Assembly (NCBI GenBank): GCA_000934455.1
Contig: KN885177.1
Location: forward strand, 81,363-116,541
Source: Apostichopus parvimensis
Lineage: Eukaryota; Echinodermata; Holothuroidea; Aspidochirotida; Stichopodidae
Reading direction: 5' to 3'
Length of the DNA stretch: 35,179 nt
Shown: piece by piece, positions 20,544 through 32,800 of the stretch
Position numbering within the stretch: position 1 is the first letter of the stretch
Layout: the number at the start of each line of letters is the position of its first letter
Notes under the pieces: model-generated
Database searches by the model: none
What the model was told of the DNA's origin: nothing
The model's input: only the letters and a program-made list of their open reading frames with translations
Position numbers and translations under genes: made by a program

Positions 20544-22496
20544 TGCACTACCAGCAAATCAATAATATGTACGACACAGAGCAACGCACACAATAATCTG
20601 TGAAATACAAATATTGTGTGAATACGTACTGTGTGTATGCATAATTCTCTAGTTGTACAGTAACAGAATTATATGTACACGGAAATGATCATAGTGCAGT
20701 TTTCCAGTAATTGGTAGTAACCAAGCTAAATATTTACACAAACTGTGAATTTATTGCTTCGATGGAAACGAGCGTCCACAATCGCGTGGTTAAACCGAAA
20801 CGACTCCGTCAGAATTACCAAAAGCAAATATGGCAACCGACCACACTTAAAGTGCAGCTTTAAGACCTGCTTCCAGACAGGAAATTATAACTTCTGTAAG
20901 CCTGCATGATCAGTTAAATGACTGAATGATCGGGACCTCAGTATTAAGCAGCTGCTGTCTGTTAAGATCGAAGCTATGAATAGCTCATTATCTGGTATAT
21001 TGAAGGTCCAGGAACTGTCTAATAGTGTCTATGCTTACTGCTGCTGCATTCACATTAAAACATGTATATATACTAGCTGTATATTCAGGGAGTTCATTTC
21101 TCCTGCATACAGTATCTGATAGCAATATTTTGCATCATGGTCAAACCATATGCGATGAAACCATGGAATTGCAAAGATCTCTATGTACAGATACATGCGT
21201 ACACATTCAGTGCCATAAAGTACCGTCAAGATAATCAATAAACAAAAATCAATAAAAAAAAATCATAGTGGAACTGGACTAGATGCTTATTATGGAAAAC
21301 CCCAACAAAAATCAAACTTTGTAAATTAAATTAATACTTTAAAATCATGTATACTGTTGTTTTAAGCTTAAGTTGTCACAGAGAAGGGGACCTGTCATGA
21401 TCATCATGTAAAAGCACATGAATTAATGAATATTCATAATAATTGATAAACATGCAAAACTGGATGAAATTATTATTATTATTATACATACTGTATATAT
21501 GGGTGCATCTGAAAGCCCTGTAAGTTGTTCGGCTTGTTCTTAAAACTGCAAAAAGAGGTTTGAATACTTTGGTAGGCTAGAGCTCGCAAAGCGTATGTAA
21601 TTGTATACCGTAGTATCTATATCAAATGCCCTATGAAGATTTTCATGTTATAAATTGGGTTTAAAATCACTGGCTTAAACCTTGAAGTTTATATGATCCA
21701 AGCTTGAGGTAGCTATCTATCACAGACAAATGTCAAAATATTCAGCAAAATAATGTAACTTTGTTTATTATTGTTTATGAATCGTTGACAACGAACCTTC
21801 TTTTGATCAACAACAAAAAAGAGAGATAAAATCCTGCACTTTCTGAGGAAGTCAAGTACAACCATGCTGCTTTATATATTGATAGCATACATCACTAATT
21901 TTATGATCTCATGTCGTGACAGTTGTATTAAACAAGGTTTGCATGTCCGGGGAGTCTGAGGAGGTCCACACCAGCAGACTGTCTCGTGGAACATTAGATA
22001 CCATTTCAATGGATTATGGTTTACATTCTGTACAAAAATACTACAATTCCATGCATAATCTGGATTAGAGTGTTATTTCTGTCCCACGAAATGTCAATGA
22101 CGTTAAAATTAATTTCAACTGACAAAAAGTCATGTATTTACTGTACATATATTAGCCGGAAGTTTTAAGTGTCGTGACGTACTGTACATTGAAATGAGTT
22201 CTAGGATGACCTACATTACAGCCTATGTACGGGAGACCATGCCTACAGTAGGACGTATAAAATGAAAGGAAGCTTGGATTTCAATGCAATAGGCTCCACA
22301 GGCTGCAGGTATAGAGAAGTATTACCATATGTGTTATATAATATAAACCTGTTCTAGGATTCTTATCTCCATCCCTTGTCTACTAATCCCCTTACATCTA
22401 GCTCTTTGTGTTCACCATGCTCATTAACCTAGTGTCTGTATTCTGTGCATGTTTCTGTCCCTTCTGTTACTGTTACTTGTCATTTAACCTTTGAAG
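20540..22496. other. Intergenic stretch, no supported gene
   Basis: The part at about 20760-21030 is somewhat GC-richer and less repetitive. It holds an ATG at 20976 opening a frame whose first ten codons run to a possible splice donor (AAG|GTCCAG). This is only a hint of an exon. The remainder is AT-rich with nothing recognised. Confidence 0.4.
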
Positions 22497-22612
22497 AAGA
22501 TCCTGCTAGGATCGAAACATCAGGCCAACTTAATTTTACACGTTCTCCTACACAGGTTCTCTAACTAGTGGATTAGCAGTTTGCTAACAGTTTTTAATTT
22601 ATTTATAATATA
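22488..22612 (+). repeat. Possible retroelement tail with hairpin
   Basis: TTGAAGAAGATCCTGCTAGG then ATCGAAACATC contains the hairpin GATCC-TGCTA-GGATC. Motifs of the type GAAGAAG-hairpin-GAAACGTC recur near the ends of retroelement-derived repeats in many animals. I cannot define the element's ends or class. Confidence 0.3.
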
Positions 22613-24147
22613 AACCTGAGAACGCACAATTTAAACCTTAATTGTTATTTTAATTGTAACGCTGTATACTATCAGTCTAACTGCCACATACACATTGACC
22701 TGGAAAATGACAGTGAATTCCAAATGATAGGATTGTATTACTTCCTAAGGTTGGTTAACAGTGAAAGAATACAACGACATACTGTACCTACATCCTGCTT
22801 TCAATGACAATTGTGCCTGAATTCTCAGTATTATATATGTGACGTTTTCCATTTACCACGAAAAAACACTGCCTATGTGGTGTGCGGTGTACTTGTGTGT
22901 TTTAAGAAAAACTTGTGTGTTTTAAGGAAAACTTGAAAGTTCATTCGTGCAAATAATTACAGTATCTGAAATCGAATTGTTGTTACATGGCGGAAATAGT
23001 CTGGTACTGTTCTGTCTGGAGTTTTGTCTTGCTTCACTGGCAACCCACATGGCATTGAAAGTTGTGTTTGTTTGTGATTATCCTACAAAGCCATACTGTG
23101 TACGCCCCCTTCGAGCCTGAGCTGAGGTGTATTCTTTTAATTCTATTCACATCGGCCAACCCTCTAACCTTGAAGAGTTTACTTTTGTCAAAGGGTTGGA
23201 TTTGCGAGTTTATTGGGAGGTACGTTTTGCTTTTTGTGTTGGATAGATCCTGTTAGACTATACATAGAGTACTGTAAAGATTTGCATACTGTAAGTGTGC
23301 TGGGGATTCTTCATAAACAAATATATAACTGTAGCAGTAAGCTGTTTTGATGTGAGAGTCCTGTGCAACAAGTGAGCTCATTTCTCAGGTAGGCGAGTCG
23401 TAGAGATTTATAGAGATTCATTGTGAAACCCTCTCCATGTAGTGAATGATCTTGGATAAGTGAGTTACTGCATGGCTTAAAAATGTAAGGGGGAATATAT
23501 AGGGTCTTAAAAGAGTAAATTATCCAGTTGTTATTTTGTTTTGTGCCCTTTACAGGCTCTTATCTTTGGTGACTTTTCATAAAGGTATGCTGTATTAGCC
23601 CCAAGTATGCTAGATATTCAAATATGGTCACCTTTGGTCAAAACTTCTTGAACTGTTATTTATTTACAACCTTCCAGGAAATTGTCCTCACTTTGACATT
23701 CAGTCATTGTGTGTGTTCCTTAAAAATGTCTGAGAACAATTTGGAGGGTAAAGACCTCCAGGAAAGTACTTTTTGGCTTATGTAATAAGAGGATTCTGAC
23801 AAACACTTGCATGTCAAGTTTTTGTGCTGAGTACCAGCAGGGTGTTGCTATGGAATTACTCCCTGGTACCAGTACCTGTATCTTTTCTTTCATTTCTTTC
23901 CCTTAAGTTCACAGAATCAGATATCCTAGCGATAGCTGTGGAAATTAAACTAGCCTGCTCTTGGAATACGCACAGATTCACAGACAAAGTATGAGCACAG
24001 ATATATACAGTGTGTATAGTTGAAAAATGTGTAGAATTCTACAGAATTCTTTTACTTGGGTAAAATTCAAGTTTGAACTAGATGATAAGTATCATACAGT
24101 AGTTGAAAAAGGGACAATTTGCCTCACCTTTCATGCTGATGTTGGCC
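22613..24147. other. Intergenic stretch, nothing major recognised
   Basis: A short direct duplication of ACTTGTGTGTTTTAAG (at about 22890 and 22911) is the only clear structure. The frame at 23062-23256 has no domain. Confidence 0.5.
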
Positions 24148-24520
24148 TTAAAGGGTGTGAAGACTCACGCAAAAAGAAACGTCTAATGCCGGTAATCTGA
24201 CCTAGTTTCGATTGAGGTGTAACAGAAGTGTTAGACACCCCATCGATCCCAGAAAATACACACACACAGCTTGCTACCATCGGTACTTAGACACTAGTGT
24301 ACAGTCAGTACATATAGCTGCGGTCAATACCCACAACACAGTGTACAAACAATACAGCGATGGACATCTCATGTCCAGCTCAAGATAACAAGGTATCACG
24401 TTTCATTACTGTACTGTCTGCATTTTGTAGCGACATGAACAAACGTCACTTGCAAGCAACGGAAATTTAACTTTTTCAGATGTCCGCACGCGGTTTGGGG
24501 CGAGTCTTCAATGCCTTTAA
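24148..24520 (+). mobile_element. TTAA-flanked miniature element, longer copy
   Basis: TTAA at 24148-24151 and 24517-24520 flanks a 365-bp unit. Its left end is AGGGTGTGAAGACTCACGC; its right end is the inverse of AGGCATTGAAGACTCGC. The first 150-160 bp closely matches the element at 15165, including GAAACGTCTAATGC, GGTGTAACAGAAGTGTTAGA and CAGCTTGCTACC. The following roughly 180 bp is unique to this copy. Non-coding, and probably mobilised by a piggyBac-type transposase elsewhere. Confidence 0.83.
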
Positions 24521-26654
24521 TGGTAGTGCTTGCATGGCGGGCATCAAGTATAATTCACCGTTCATGCTATCGGTACTTTATATGGCAATATATCTTATAA
24601 AAAATTTGTATCAATTCAACAACAAATTCTTATATTAAAGATTTTGACTTTTTGTTGCTTTTTGTTGCACTGACCATTACCAACTAAAATAATGTACATG
24701 CTTACATAATTGAGTATATTACATAACTACTAAACTGTTACCATCTTCTGTACATAGCAACTGTAAGAGATAGCTAGTGTGACCATTAATATACCACTTA
24801 TCATCTGGCTTCTACAAAATGTGATACAGTATGCACCATTTAATCCAATGTGAGAATTTTGTGTCCCACACATTGAGTGTTAATGTTGTTTAATTGTTCA
24901 TCATTCTGCACATTTATCAGATTTTATGCCTGGAGATTTTGATGGTTATTAATATATAAGTATCAATTTGTTAATTGATTTGACAGATGCATGACCATTT
25001 TGCTTTCATTAACGGAGAACTACAGTAATATTACAGGCCTAGAATCATCTGTCACCATATTAACCACTTGCTAAATAATGATTGTGCTGAAAAGCAATCT
25101 GCTAACTATACAATCAAGTTCCCTTTGGCATTTTAATCATGTCATTTGGGGGGGGGGGGAAGGGTTAGGGGGGCGGGGTTAAACAATTGCTAGGCAATTT
25201 ATCATGTGTTATGTTCTTATATATAATGTCTCCTGGCTAAAAAAGTATCTTTTTTGTCTGGCATTTGGCATATATTCACTAGCATCAAGCCAGTAGACAG
25301 CCTGAATTTTGAGGCCTGAGTGATAAGATTGTGACAAATTCATCAGAAAATACTTGTAATACTTATATGGTATAAACTACTTCACTGTACTGTAAAGATT
25401 ATTCAGTATATGAGGGGCCGTAGGCTACTTGATAAATTGAATGGTCACGGAGGTTTTATTCACGCTTAGTATGTGGGAATTGTTCAAATTCACTGGATCA
25501 AAACGTACTTTTGTGGAAGAACAATTTAGATATTTATTGTCATAGAGATTTTATCCAATGACCCTTACTGAGGAATTTTGTTTTCTCATTTTATAGCAGT
25601 TTCAACTGTAATTCTGTGGAATCGGTTTTTGTTGCTTCTCTGTGTAGAAAACTGATCCATACCGATTTAAAAACTGCACCCCTTTTAATATAGCTGACCC
25701 TCTAACAAATCAATAGTTAATAAAGTAGGTACTTCTGAGAGGTTTAAATAATCCACAGGTTGAAAATGGTAAGAGTTATAGTGTTACAAACATTTCCCTT
25801 TCGAAAAAGGGAAATATTGGATTCAATATACAGGACTTATATAATTTGCAACAACTGTGCAGTTCTAGAATTTGATATTACCAAATTTTCATCTCCAATG
25901 CTGAAAACAAATTTAATCGAAAAATATGATCTAAATTTTTAAGGCTTGAGTGGAATCATCGATTTAACACACCAATTTTGAAAAAAAATGTATGCAGAAG
26001 GTTTCTAATACTGTTTGATTTCATCTAAGTTTGAGAAATAAGCACTGGAAGGATTTTCTATAATTCCCCCCCCCCCACTCTATTCCCCTCCTGCAATAAT
26101 GTTTGTTAAGCTGTGATTTTCACATGGGTGTTGTGATACCGCAATGTCACCACCAAACATACATAGCACTCAGAGACTGTCCCCTCCCCCAATCTCAAAC
26201 CTAGGCTGTGTCAGGTTCCTTCTTTTCATGATAACACAGGGATTAGTTTGTTGTCATAATTAAGTACTTTCTCTCATCATTAAAATATTCTTTTCAAAGG
26301 CAACAGAAATTTCTTTCAGAATTTTCACGTAATTTTGTTCCACAGTACAATCACAATGCTAATCGACGATTTTATCAATTTATGCTGTTTCGAATAATTA
26401 CACTTTTTTAAAGTAAATTTTGAAAATAACACTGGTTGTCATGATGGTTGTATGTCAATGCAGATAATGATGATGTTTATGTGTCAGTAAATTACCAAAA
26501 GCAATAGCCTCCAAAAAAGGTTTATTCTGTGATTCATTTTAACGAAGCTCAGACACTCTTTATATCTCAATACCATCCTCTACTTCTTCTTCTTCCTTTA
26601 CAAGGGTCCTTGAGGTGACATCTAGAACGTTCAGCCTCTCAACCACGCAAGAGG
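24521..26654. other. Intergenic sequence upstream of DHRS7-like gene
   Basis: AT-rich, with a run of 11 G at about 25148-25158 and a C run at about 26067-26076. A neat 10-bp hairpin, ATTTCCCTTT / AAAGGGAAAT with loop CGAA, lies at 25792-25815. The last 100 bp before the start codon is CT-rich (TACTTCTTCTTCTTCC) and contains TTTATAT at about 26559, a possible promoter or 5' UTR. The transcription start is not defined. Confidence 0.45.
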
Positions 26655-26835
26655 ATGGAGATGTACAAAATTCCTGCCCTTGGAGTGCTGGGTTTAGTTT
26701 CTCTCGTTTTATTCCCCTTTCTGCATCTGATCTCCTTAGTTTACCTGCTGGTACTGATCTGTTATGCCTTCCTGATATTTTTGTCCGATGGCGATGTCAT
26801 GCTTATGTACTACGAGATGTTCGGCAGCAAAGGAG
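26655..26835 (+). CDS. DHRS7: DHRS7-like exon 1: start and membrane anchor
   Basis: The frame opens MEMYKIPALG and continues through about 38 hydrophobic residues to FGSKG. The donor GAG|GTACCG leaves one G that completes an Asp codon with the next exon. The second Met (26661) is an alternative start. The hydrophobic stretch is longer than in human DHRS7 and could cross the membrane once or form a hairpin. Confidence 0.85.
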
Positions 26836-29800
26836 GTACCGTTATGACAAAAAAAAACCTAATAGGCTCATGATTTCCATTTGAAAATCTCTTGTAAATA
26901 TGTTTTTATTCTATCTTGAAGGTCTCTGTAGACAGTGATTCATTTTTTGCCAAAATACAACTAAATTTGCTTTTATGGTGTTTTATTTCTTTCTTTTTTA
27001 TTTATTCCTTTTAAATTTTTTTTAAAGTCTCTACTGTATCTGTTTCGTAGCAGCAAAGCACTATGAAATATTTGTGAATTATCCAGTAATATCGTAATTG
27101 TGGCATTTACTGTCACGACGACGGATGTTCTTTTCAAAACAAATTTAGGGATCAACAGTTTAGTCTAGGCCTACAGTAACATCGCTTTGATAGAAGATAC
27201 TAACATCTTATCAGTCTAGATTAATTTGTGTGAACATTTGGGGTGAGAGTTTGTTATTTGCATTGAGTAATTTGACTAAATTACCAACTGGTTGCGTCAG
27301 TTTGGGTGTGAAGAAGCATAATATGTACTAAAATTGTACTACATAATCATTAATAGTTAATATGGGGTCCATGTAGAACATTGTTAGTACATTTGACGAT
27401 GAAAGGTATGGGGTCCGATGTGCAGTGCTCTCTGGTGGTACTCTAATTTTTCTTTGGGACTGAAATTATATCTAACTTACATATAACCAAAGAAAAACAA
27501 ACGAAAAGGAAAATTACATTGGCGAGCAATCGTCTGTTGTGCAAAGAAATGAGATAGAACACTATTACTTGAAGTGCTAGTCTGAGAGTATTCACTGCAG
27601 ACTTGAATTGATAGACTGAGAGTACTCACTGCAGACTTGTTTTGATAGACTGAGAGTACTCACTACAGACTTGAATTGATAGACAGAGTACTCACTGCAG
27701 ACTTGAATTGGTAGACTGAGAGTACTCACTTGATAGACTGAGAGTACTCACTGCAGACTTGAATTGGTAGACTGAGAGTACTCACGGCAGACTTGTTTTG
27801 GAAGACTGAGTGTACTCATTGCAGACTTGAATTGCTAGTATGGAAGCTGGTAGTCACTGCAGACTTGAATGGTAGACTGAGAGTACTCACGGCAGACTTG
27901 TTTTGGAAGACTGAGTGTACTCATTGCAGACTTGAATTGCTAGTCTGGAAGCTGGTAGTCACTGCAGATTTGAATGGTAGACTGAGAGTACTCACTGTAG
28001 ACTTGAACTGGTAGGCTTAAGAGTACTCACTACAGAATTGGTTTGTATTCTTAAAAGTGAATAAAGAATAAGGTGTTTAATATACGACATAATAACCTAA
28101 ACTGATACGATACATGTTAGAACTTATATCAAACGTTTATATCATTTCATCATCATCATTTCATTGCAGACCATCTGAAAGATAAAGTAGTCTGGATAAC
28201 GGGAGGCTCTGGTGGCCTTGGAGAAGGGTTAGCCGTGGTGCTGGCCAAGAAGGTTTGCGACATATTTAGTTTCCAACTGGCTAGAAATAGTTTACAGACT
28301 TATTTGACCTAGCGTCCGTGTTCTACAATTTATTTCAATGAAGTGAAAGTTGAAATTAAATATGATCAGTTTCCTTATTGCCAAAATGAATATGAATCAA
28401 ATTACACTTCACCTGAGTGGAGGTTTCTTTTTCCACTGCAAAATGTGTTTGATACAATGAGTTAATTCGTAGGATCTATTAAATCATGTATTATGTGTCT
28501 TTATCCTTCCCAGGCCATGCCATACAATATATGTACAAACACTCCTACACACTCCTACGCATATATCTTGTTCACTATTGAACAATGCATAACAAAAACT
28601 GGAGAGGATATTATGCGCCAAAATATTCCTGAGCTCATAAATGTGTTTTAATCAGTAAAGCAAATCTGTAACATTTCATACTTCCATGTTATACTGCAAG
28701 CTCCAATAACTAATGATAAAATATGTGAAATGTCTGTGGTCTCTATGGGCACATGAGCTTGTATATTCAGGACTTTTATTACTTTATATTAAAAGTACTA
28801 TTCGAGTCTGTAGAGTTTTAACTAAAACAGTGTAGTTATGTTTTTGTGGATTAACCTATTTATAAGTTCTTGACATTCACTGGAAAGCTTTCAACCAGAT
28901 AAGGAGTAGTGTGATAAGGTTTTGTAACTCCCCTCAGGTGTTATTGAAACACAGTGTCAATATCAAAATTCCTAAAAAACACAATTTTCATGCAAAAGAA
29001 GATGTACATTCTCGACCCCTGGGACACATATAATGTTCGATGTTGTTATGAATCCTGTCAGTTGCTATACTGTAGGTTGATTTGAGGCAATGAACTTTAA
29101 CTTCAGGTTTTACCGCTAATGAATTCTCTTCAACATTATACTGAAACCAAATTTCTAGTGATATAATTTATTACTATGCCTTTCAATCATAGGCACCGGT
29201 GCCTTTCAATCATAAGGTCTCCTGTTCGAGTCACTCCCAGATTAATGTATGTCGTCCAGTTACAGAGTTGTTGACAATTAACAATTCATAATCATGGGCG
29301 TTAAATATGAATGTAAGAGACTGACTTCGGTCAGCTTGCGGCTTTGATAAGCCAATGAGGCTTCTTTGCGAGATCCTGCTTGCAGGAAGATCTAATATAC
29401 ATACATACTATTATTAGATATCTTTTTAATTTTTCATTCTGTTTTCTAATTTGTAACGTTTTCGTTACCACTATGCCCCAATTTAACTTTAATAAAAAAA
29501 GGTACCACAAAATTACCTGCATTCTTGTCCATCCATAGATACACGTCACAAGACCCTTCGTATACATACTGAAGAGGGACCAACAAACAGTTGCTTTTAT
29601 CTGATTTGCAAAAACCTCCCAATTTTCGTGAAGGATAAACAAGGCTTTTCACATCACAAATCAGATAAGCAAATTGATGCTTAAGTTGCTAAAGAGTGTT
29701 TTCTTGGGTTATTTGCAGAGAAAGGACAGTACTCTTGACAATTCTTTCAATGAAAAATTGTTCCTTTGACATATTTATTAAATCCATGTTTGCTTTCTCC

Positions 29801-32800
29801 TTGGCAGGGCGCCAAGCTGATTCTGACCGCCCGACGGGAAAGCGAATTGGAGAGAGTAAAAACCAGATGTCTGAAAGAAAGCGATCTCCGATCCGAGGAT
29901 ATCTTCACGATGCCGATGGACGGGACCGATTTTGATTCCCATCAAGGCTGCGTCGACAAAGCTCTAGCACATTTCAAGAAAGTAAAGAAGTGTTTTGATT
30001 ATCATGCCTAGTAAATGACTTTTCGGTAAAACTGAAAGTTGAGAAGATTTGTCAAAAGTTGAATGTTTGGCCCATTCAGAGCTGTTTTAACTAATGATCG
30101 TGAAGTGGTAAATTGCAAATCACGTCTTAGCAGCGCTGGGTTGGTTTAGTCATTCTAATTGTAATTTTGTTTTAATACTTTTGTAACTTAACTAAGAACA
30201 CTTAGAAAGCATGAGAATTTGATAAAGTATGACATAAGTTTTTTTTTTAACCAGGTTAGTGACATAAAAGGGTAATCTTATAATCATGTGACATACGTAA
30301 AATGTACCAGAATTGTTACAACCAATCAAATTTTAATGTTTTAAGTTTATTTTCAAAACAGATAATATTGCATATTTGGAAACAGTAGAAGTTTTGTTTT
30401 CTTCAAAGTTTAGGACGCTTAGCTTTTTTCGGAGAGTTGACTTTTGTAAATTTTTGCAAGTGGTCAAACTTGACAGTGTTTTTGGACTAGACAGACAATA
30501 TTTTACCATAAAACTTTTTGGTAAAAAATGCAGAAAGTATTGCACAACTGATAAATATGAAAAGAAATCGACTGGTCAATGCTGTCATTATGTTAATGGA
30601 ATCCTTCTCAATGGAACTAAATTTGAGTTCACAAGATGGAATGGTGGATAATCTATCTTTCAAAGGGCAGCAAAAGGTGCCATAAAACATACTGTTTTAT
30701 ATAAATTCTACCACAATCATGCCACCTGGATTAATGAAAAAAAAAAATATATAGGCATGAAGTACAAATATTCAAAGTTGTACATTAAATGTGTGGGACA
30801 CAACTCTTCCATGTAAGACTGACTATGTGGTTAATACCTGGCTAATGAGGAGCTGTGACATGATTGTTACAAACGTACATCTCATAGCTTTATGATTGGC
30901 ATCTAATGCTGTGCAAAGATTGGTTACACAGCTTTGTTATTAGTGACACTGGGTTCGACATAAGCCCAATTCAAACTGCAGCGTTTATACGCCTTGATCA
31001 TGTCTTTCGTTGCAGATCGATATCTTAGTGAATAACAGTGGAAGGTCTCAGAGGTCGGAAGCCATAGAAGCTGATCTCTCTACGGACCAGTTCATTCTTC
31101 ACCTAAACCTGCTGGGCTCCATCTCCATCACTAAATGTATCCTACCTCACATGATCGAGAACAAGCAGGGCCACATCGTTAACATCAGCAGCGTGGCCGG
31201 TAAACTCTGCGCGCCATGTTCAACCTCGTATAGTGCCTCCAAATTTGGAATGAATGTAAGTAATCTATTAAACCAACCTTAGCAGTTACCTCTGATTATA
31301 CCTGCAGCTCCATATTTCGCGGAGTCAGGGTTTTGTGCGACCGTCCACTACCTGTAGTTCGCGACTTAATAATATGGGTACCATCTACATGCCCTGTGAA
31401 AGGGTGTGGTCTGCGAGCCCTAGTATATTAAGGGCACTGTTGGTATGCCATCATGTTCAGGGGCACTGTCTGTGTACCTTCATGATCAGAGCATTTGTCT
31501 GAATGCCTTCATGTTAGGGGCACTGTTGGAATGCCTTCATGTTAGGGGTACTGTCTGTGTACCTACATGTTAAGAGCATTTGTCTGAATGCCCTAATGTT
31601 AAGGGCACTGTCTGCATAGTATTTCAGTGCCAATATTATTGAGCACAATGCAAAGAGAAACTTGATGTGCAGCAATAAAGAATGTACTTTCTGTCTAGTA
31701 GCAATGAAAACAAATGAAGGATGTGATGTCTTAACGGGGTCTTCCCGAACTAATAGGGAAGCTACAGGAGATGCAATGAAAGAAAATGGAAGTTGTTATT
31801 ATTCGATGTCTTAATGACCGCTAGAACCAGATCATGCAGGACATGTGACCATCAAAAGTCAGCCATGCGAGGCAATTCATGGGCAAATAGATAAGTCTGT
31901 TTTCCGTTGATCTGGCAGCTAGGTCTTTTCATGAACTGAGGTCACATCGTGGCAGAGAAATGCGGTTCGAGTAAATTGGAATTAAAAAAACGAAAAGATA
32001 ATAATACCAGTATGTACATGTATTTAATGATCCGGTATATTGCAAAGCAGTGTGATATTCTAAACCATAACTAATGGTATTAGCTTCCATAAAAGGCAAA
32101 AGGAAATGGACATATGTGGTATTAAAGTACAGACACCTCAGCATTTATGCCTCAAAGAAAACATGAGGGGATATGAATGGGTGCTTACACCCCATTATGC
32201 AGGGAAGACTAGACAATATACAGTAGTAATATTCTTTTGCTGTTGGTCAATTTGTATATTCCAACCCTTTTGATTGTAAATTTGGTGCACAGTGTTCCAC
32301 AAGGGCAGCAGGATTGCTTTCCGATTTTTGTGTGTGTACTGATGAGAAAGCATAGCTCAGCACTTGCAGAATGAACAAAGCCAAAAACTGACATCACCGT
32401 TCACGTGGCAAATGGACTATATGTCATACACAGATGTTTCTCTTAACTGCACTCTATTTATCTGTTTTCATTCTAGCCACATTAAGTTTAATGCAATTGA
32501 ACCAGACGTGTGATGCGATTGCGACTGACCAAAGTGAGGAATTAATAATAATTTGCCAAACCAATATTTTTATTGGATCATGTAATTAATGGATTATGTA
32601 ATTGCTGCCAGCACTGATGGCTCTTTGGAATGGATTTTGAATTTTAATGTTTTTCTTTGCTGAAGATTCATGCATTGTTGTTTTATGCAGTGATAGTTAA
32701 ATGCTGGACTGTACGATACTCAATTTTGGCCAACTTGTATGGGGCAGATCCAGGATTTTAGAAAGGAGGGGTTGTGACTCTGGGTTAGTTGAAGCCGACT

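Noticed and set aside
27793..28014. 73-codon frame with a perfect 35-residue repeat
   Set aside because: It is the translation of the 105-bp minisatellite block with no independent coding evidence.
32330..32385. CTGATGAG...as a hammerhead ribozyme core
   Set aside because: The required GAAA segment after stem II and the closing stems could not be placed.
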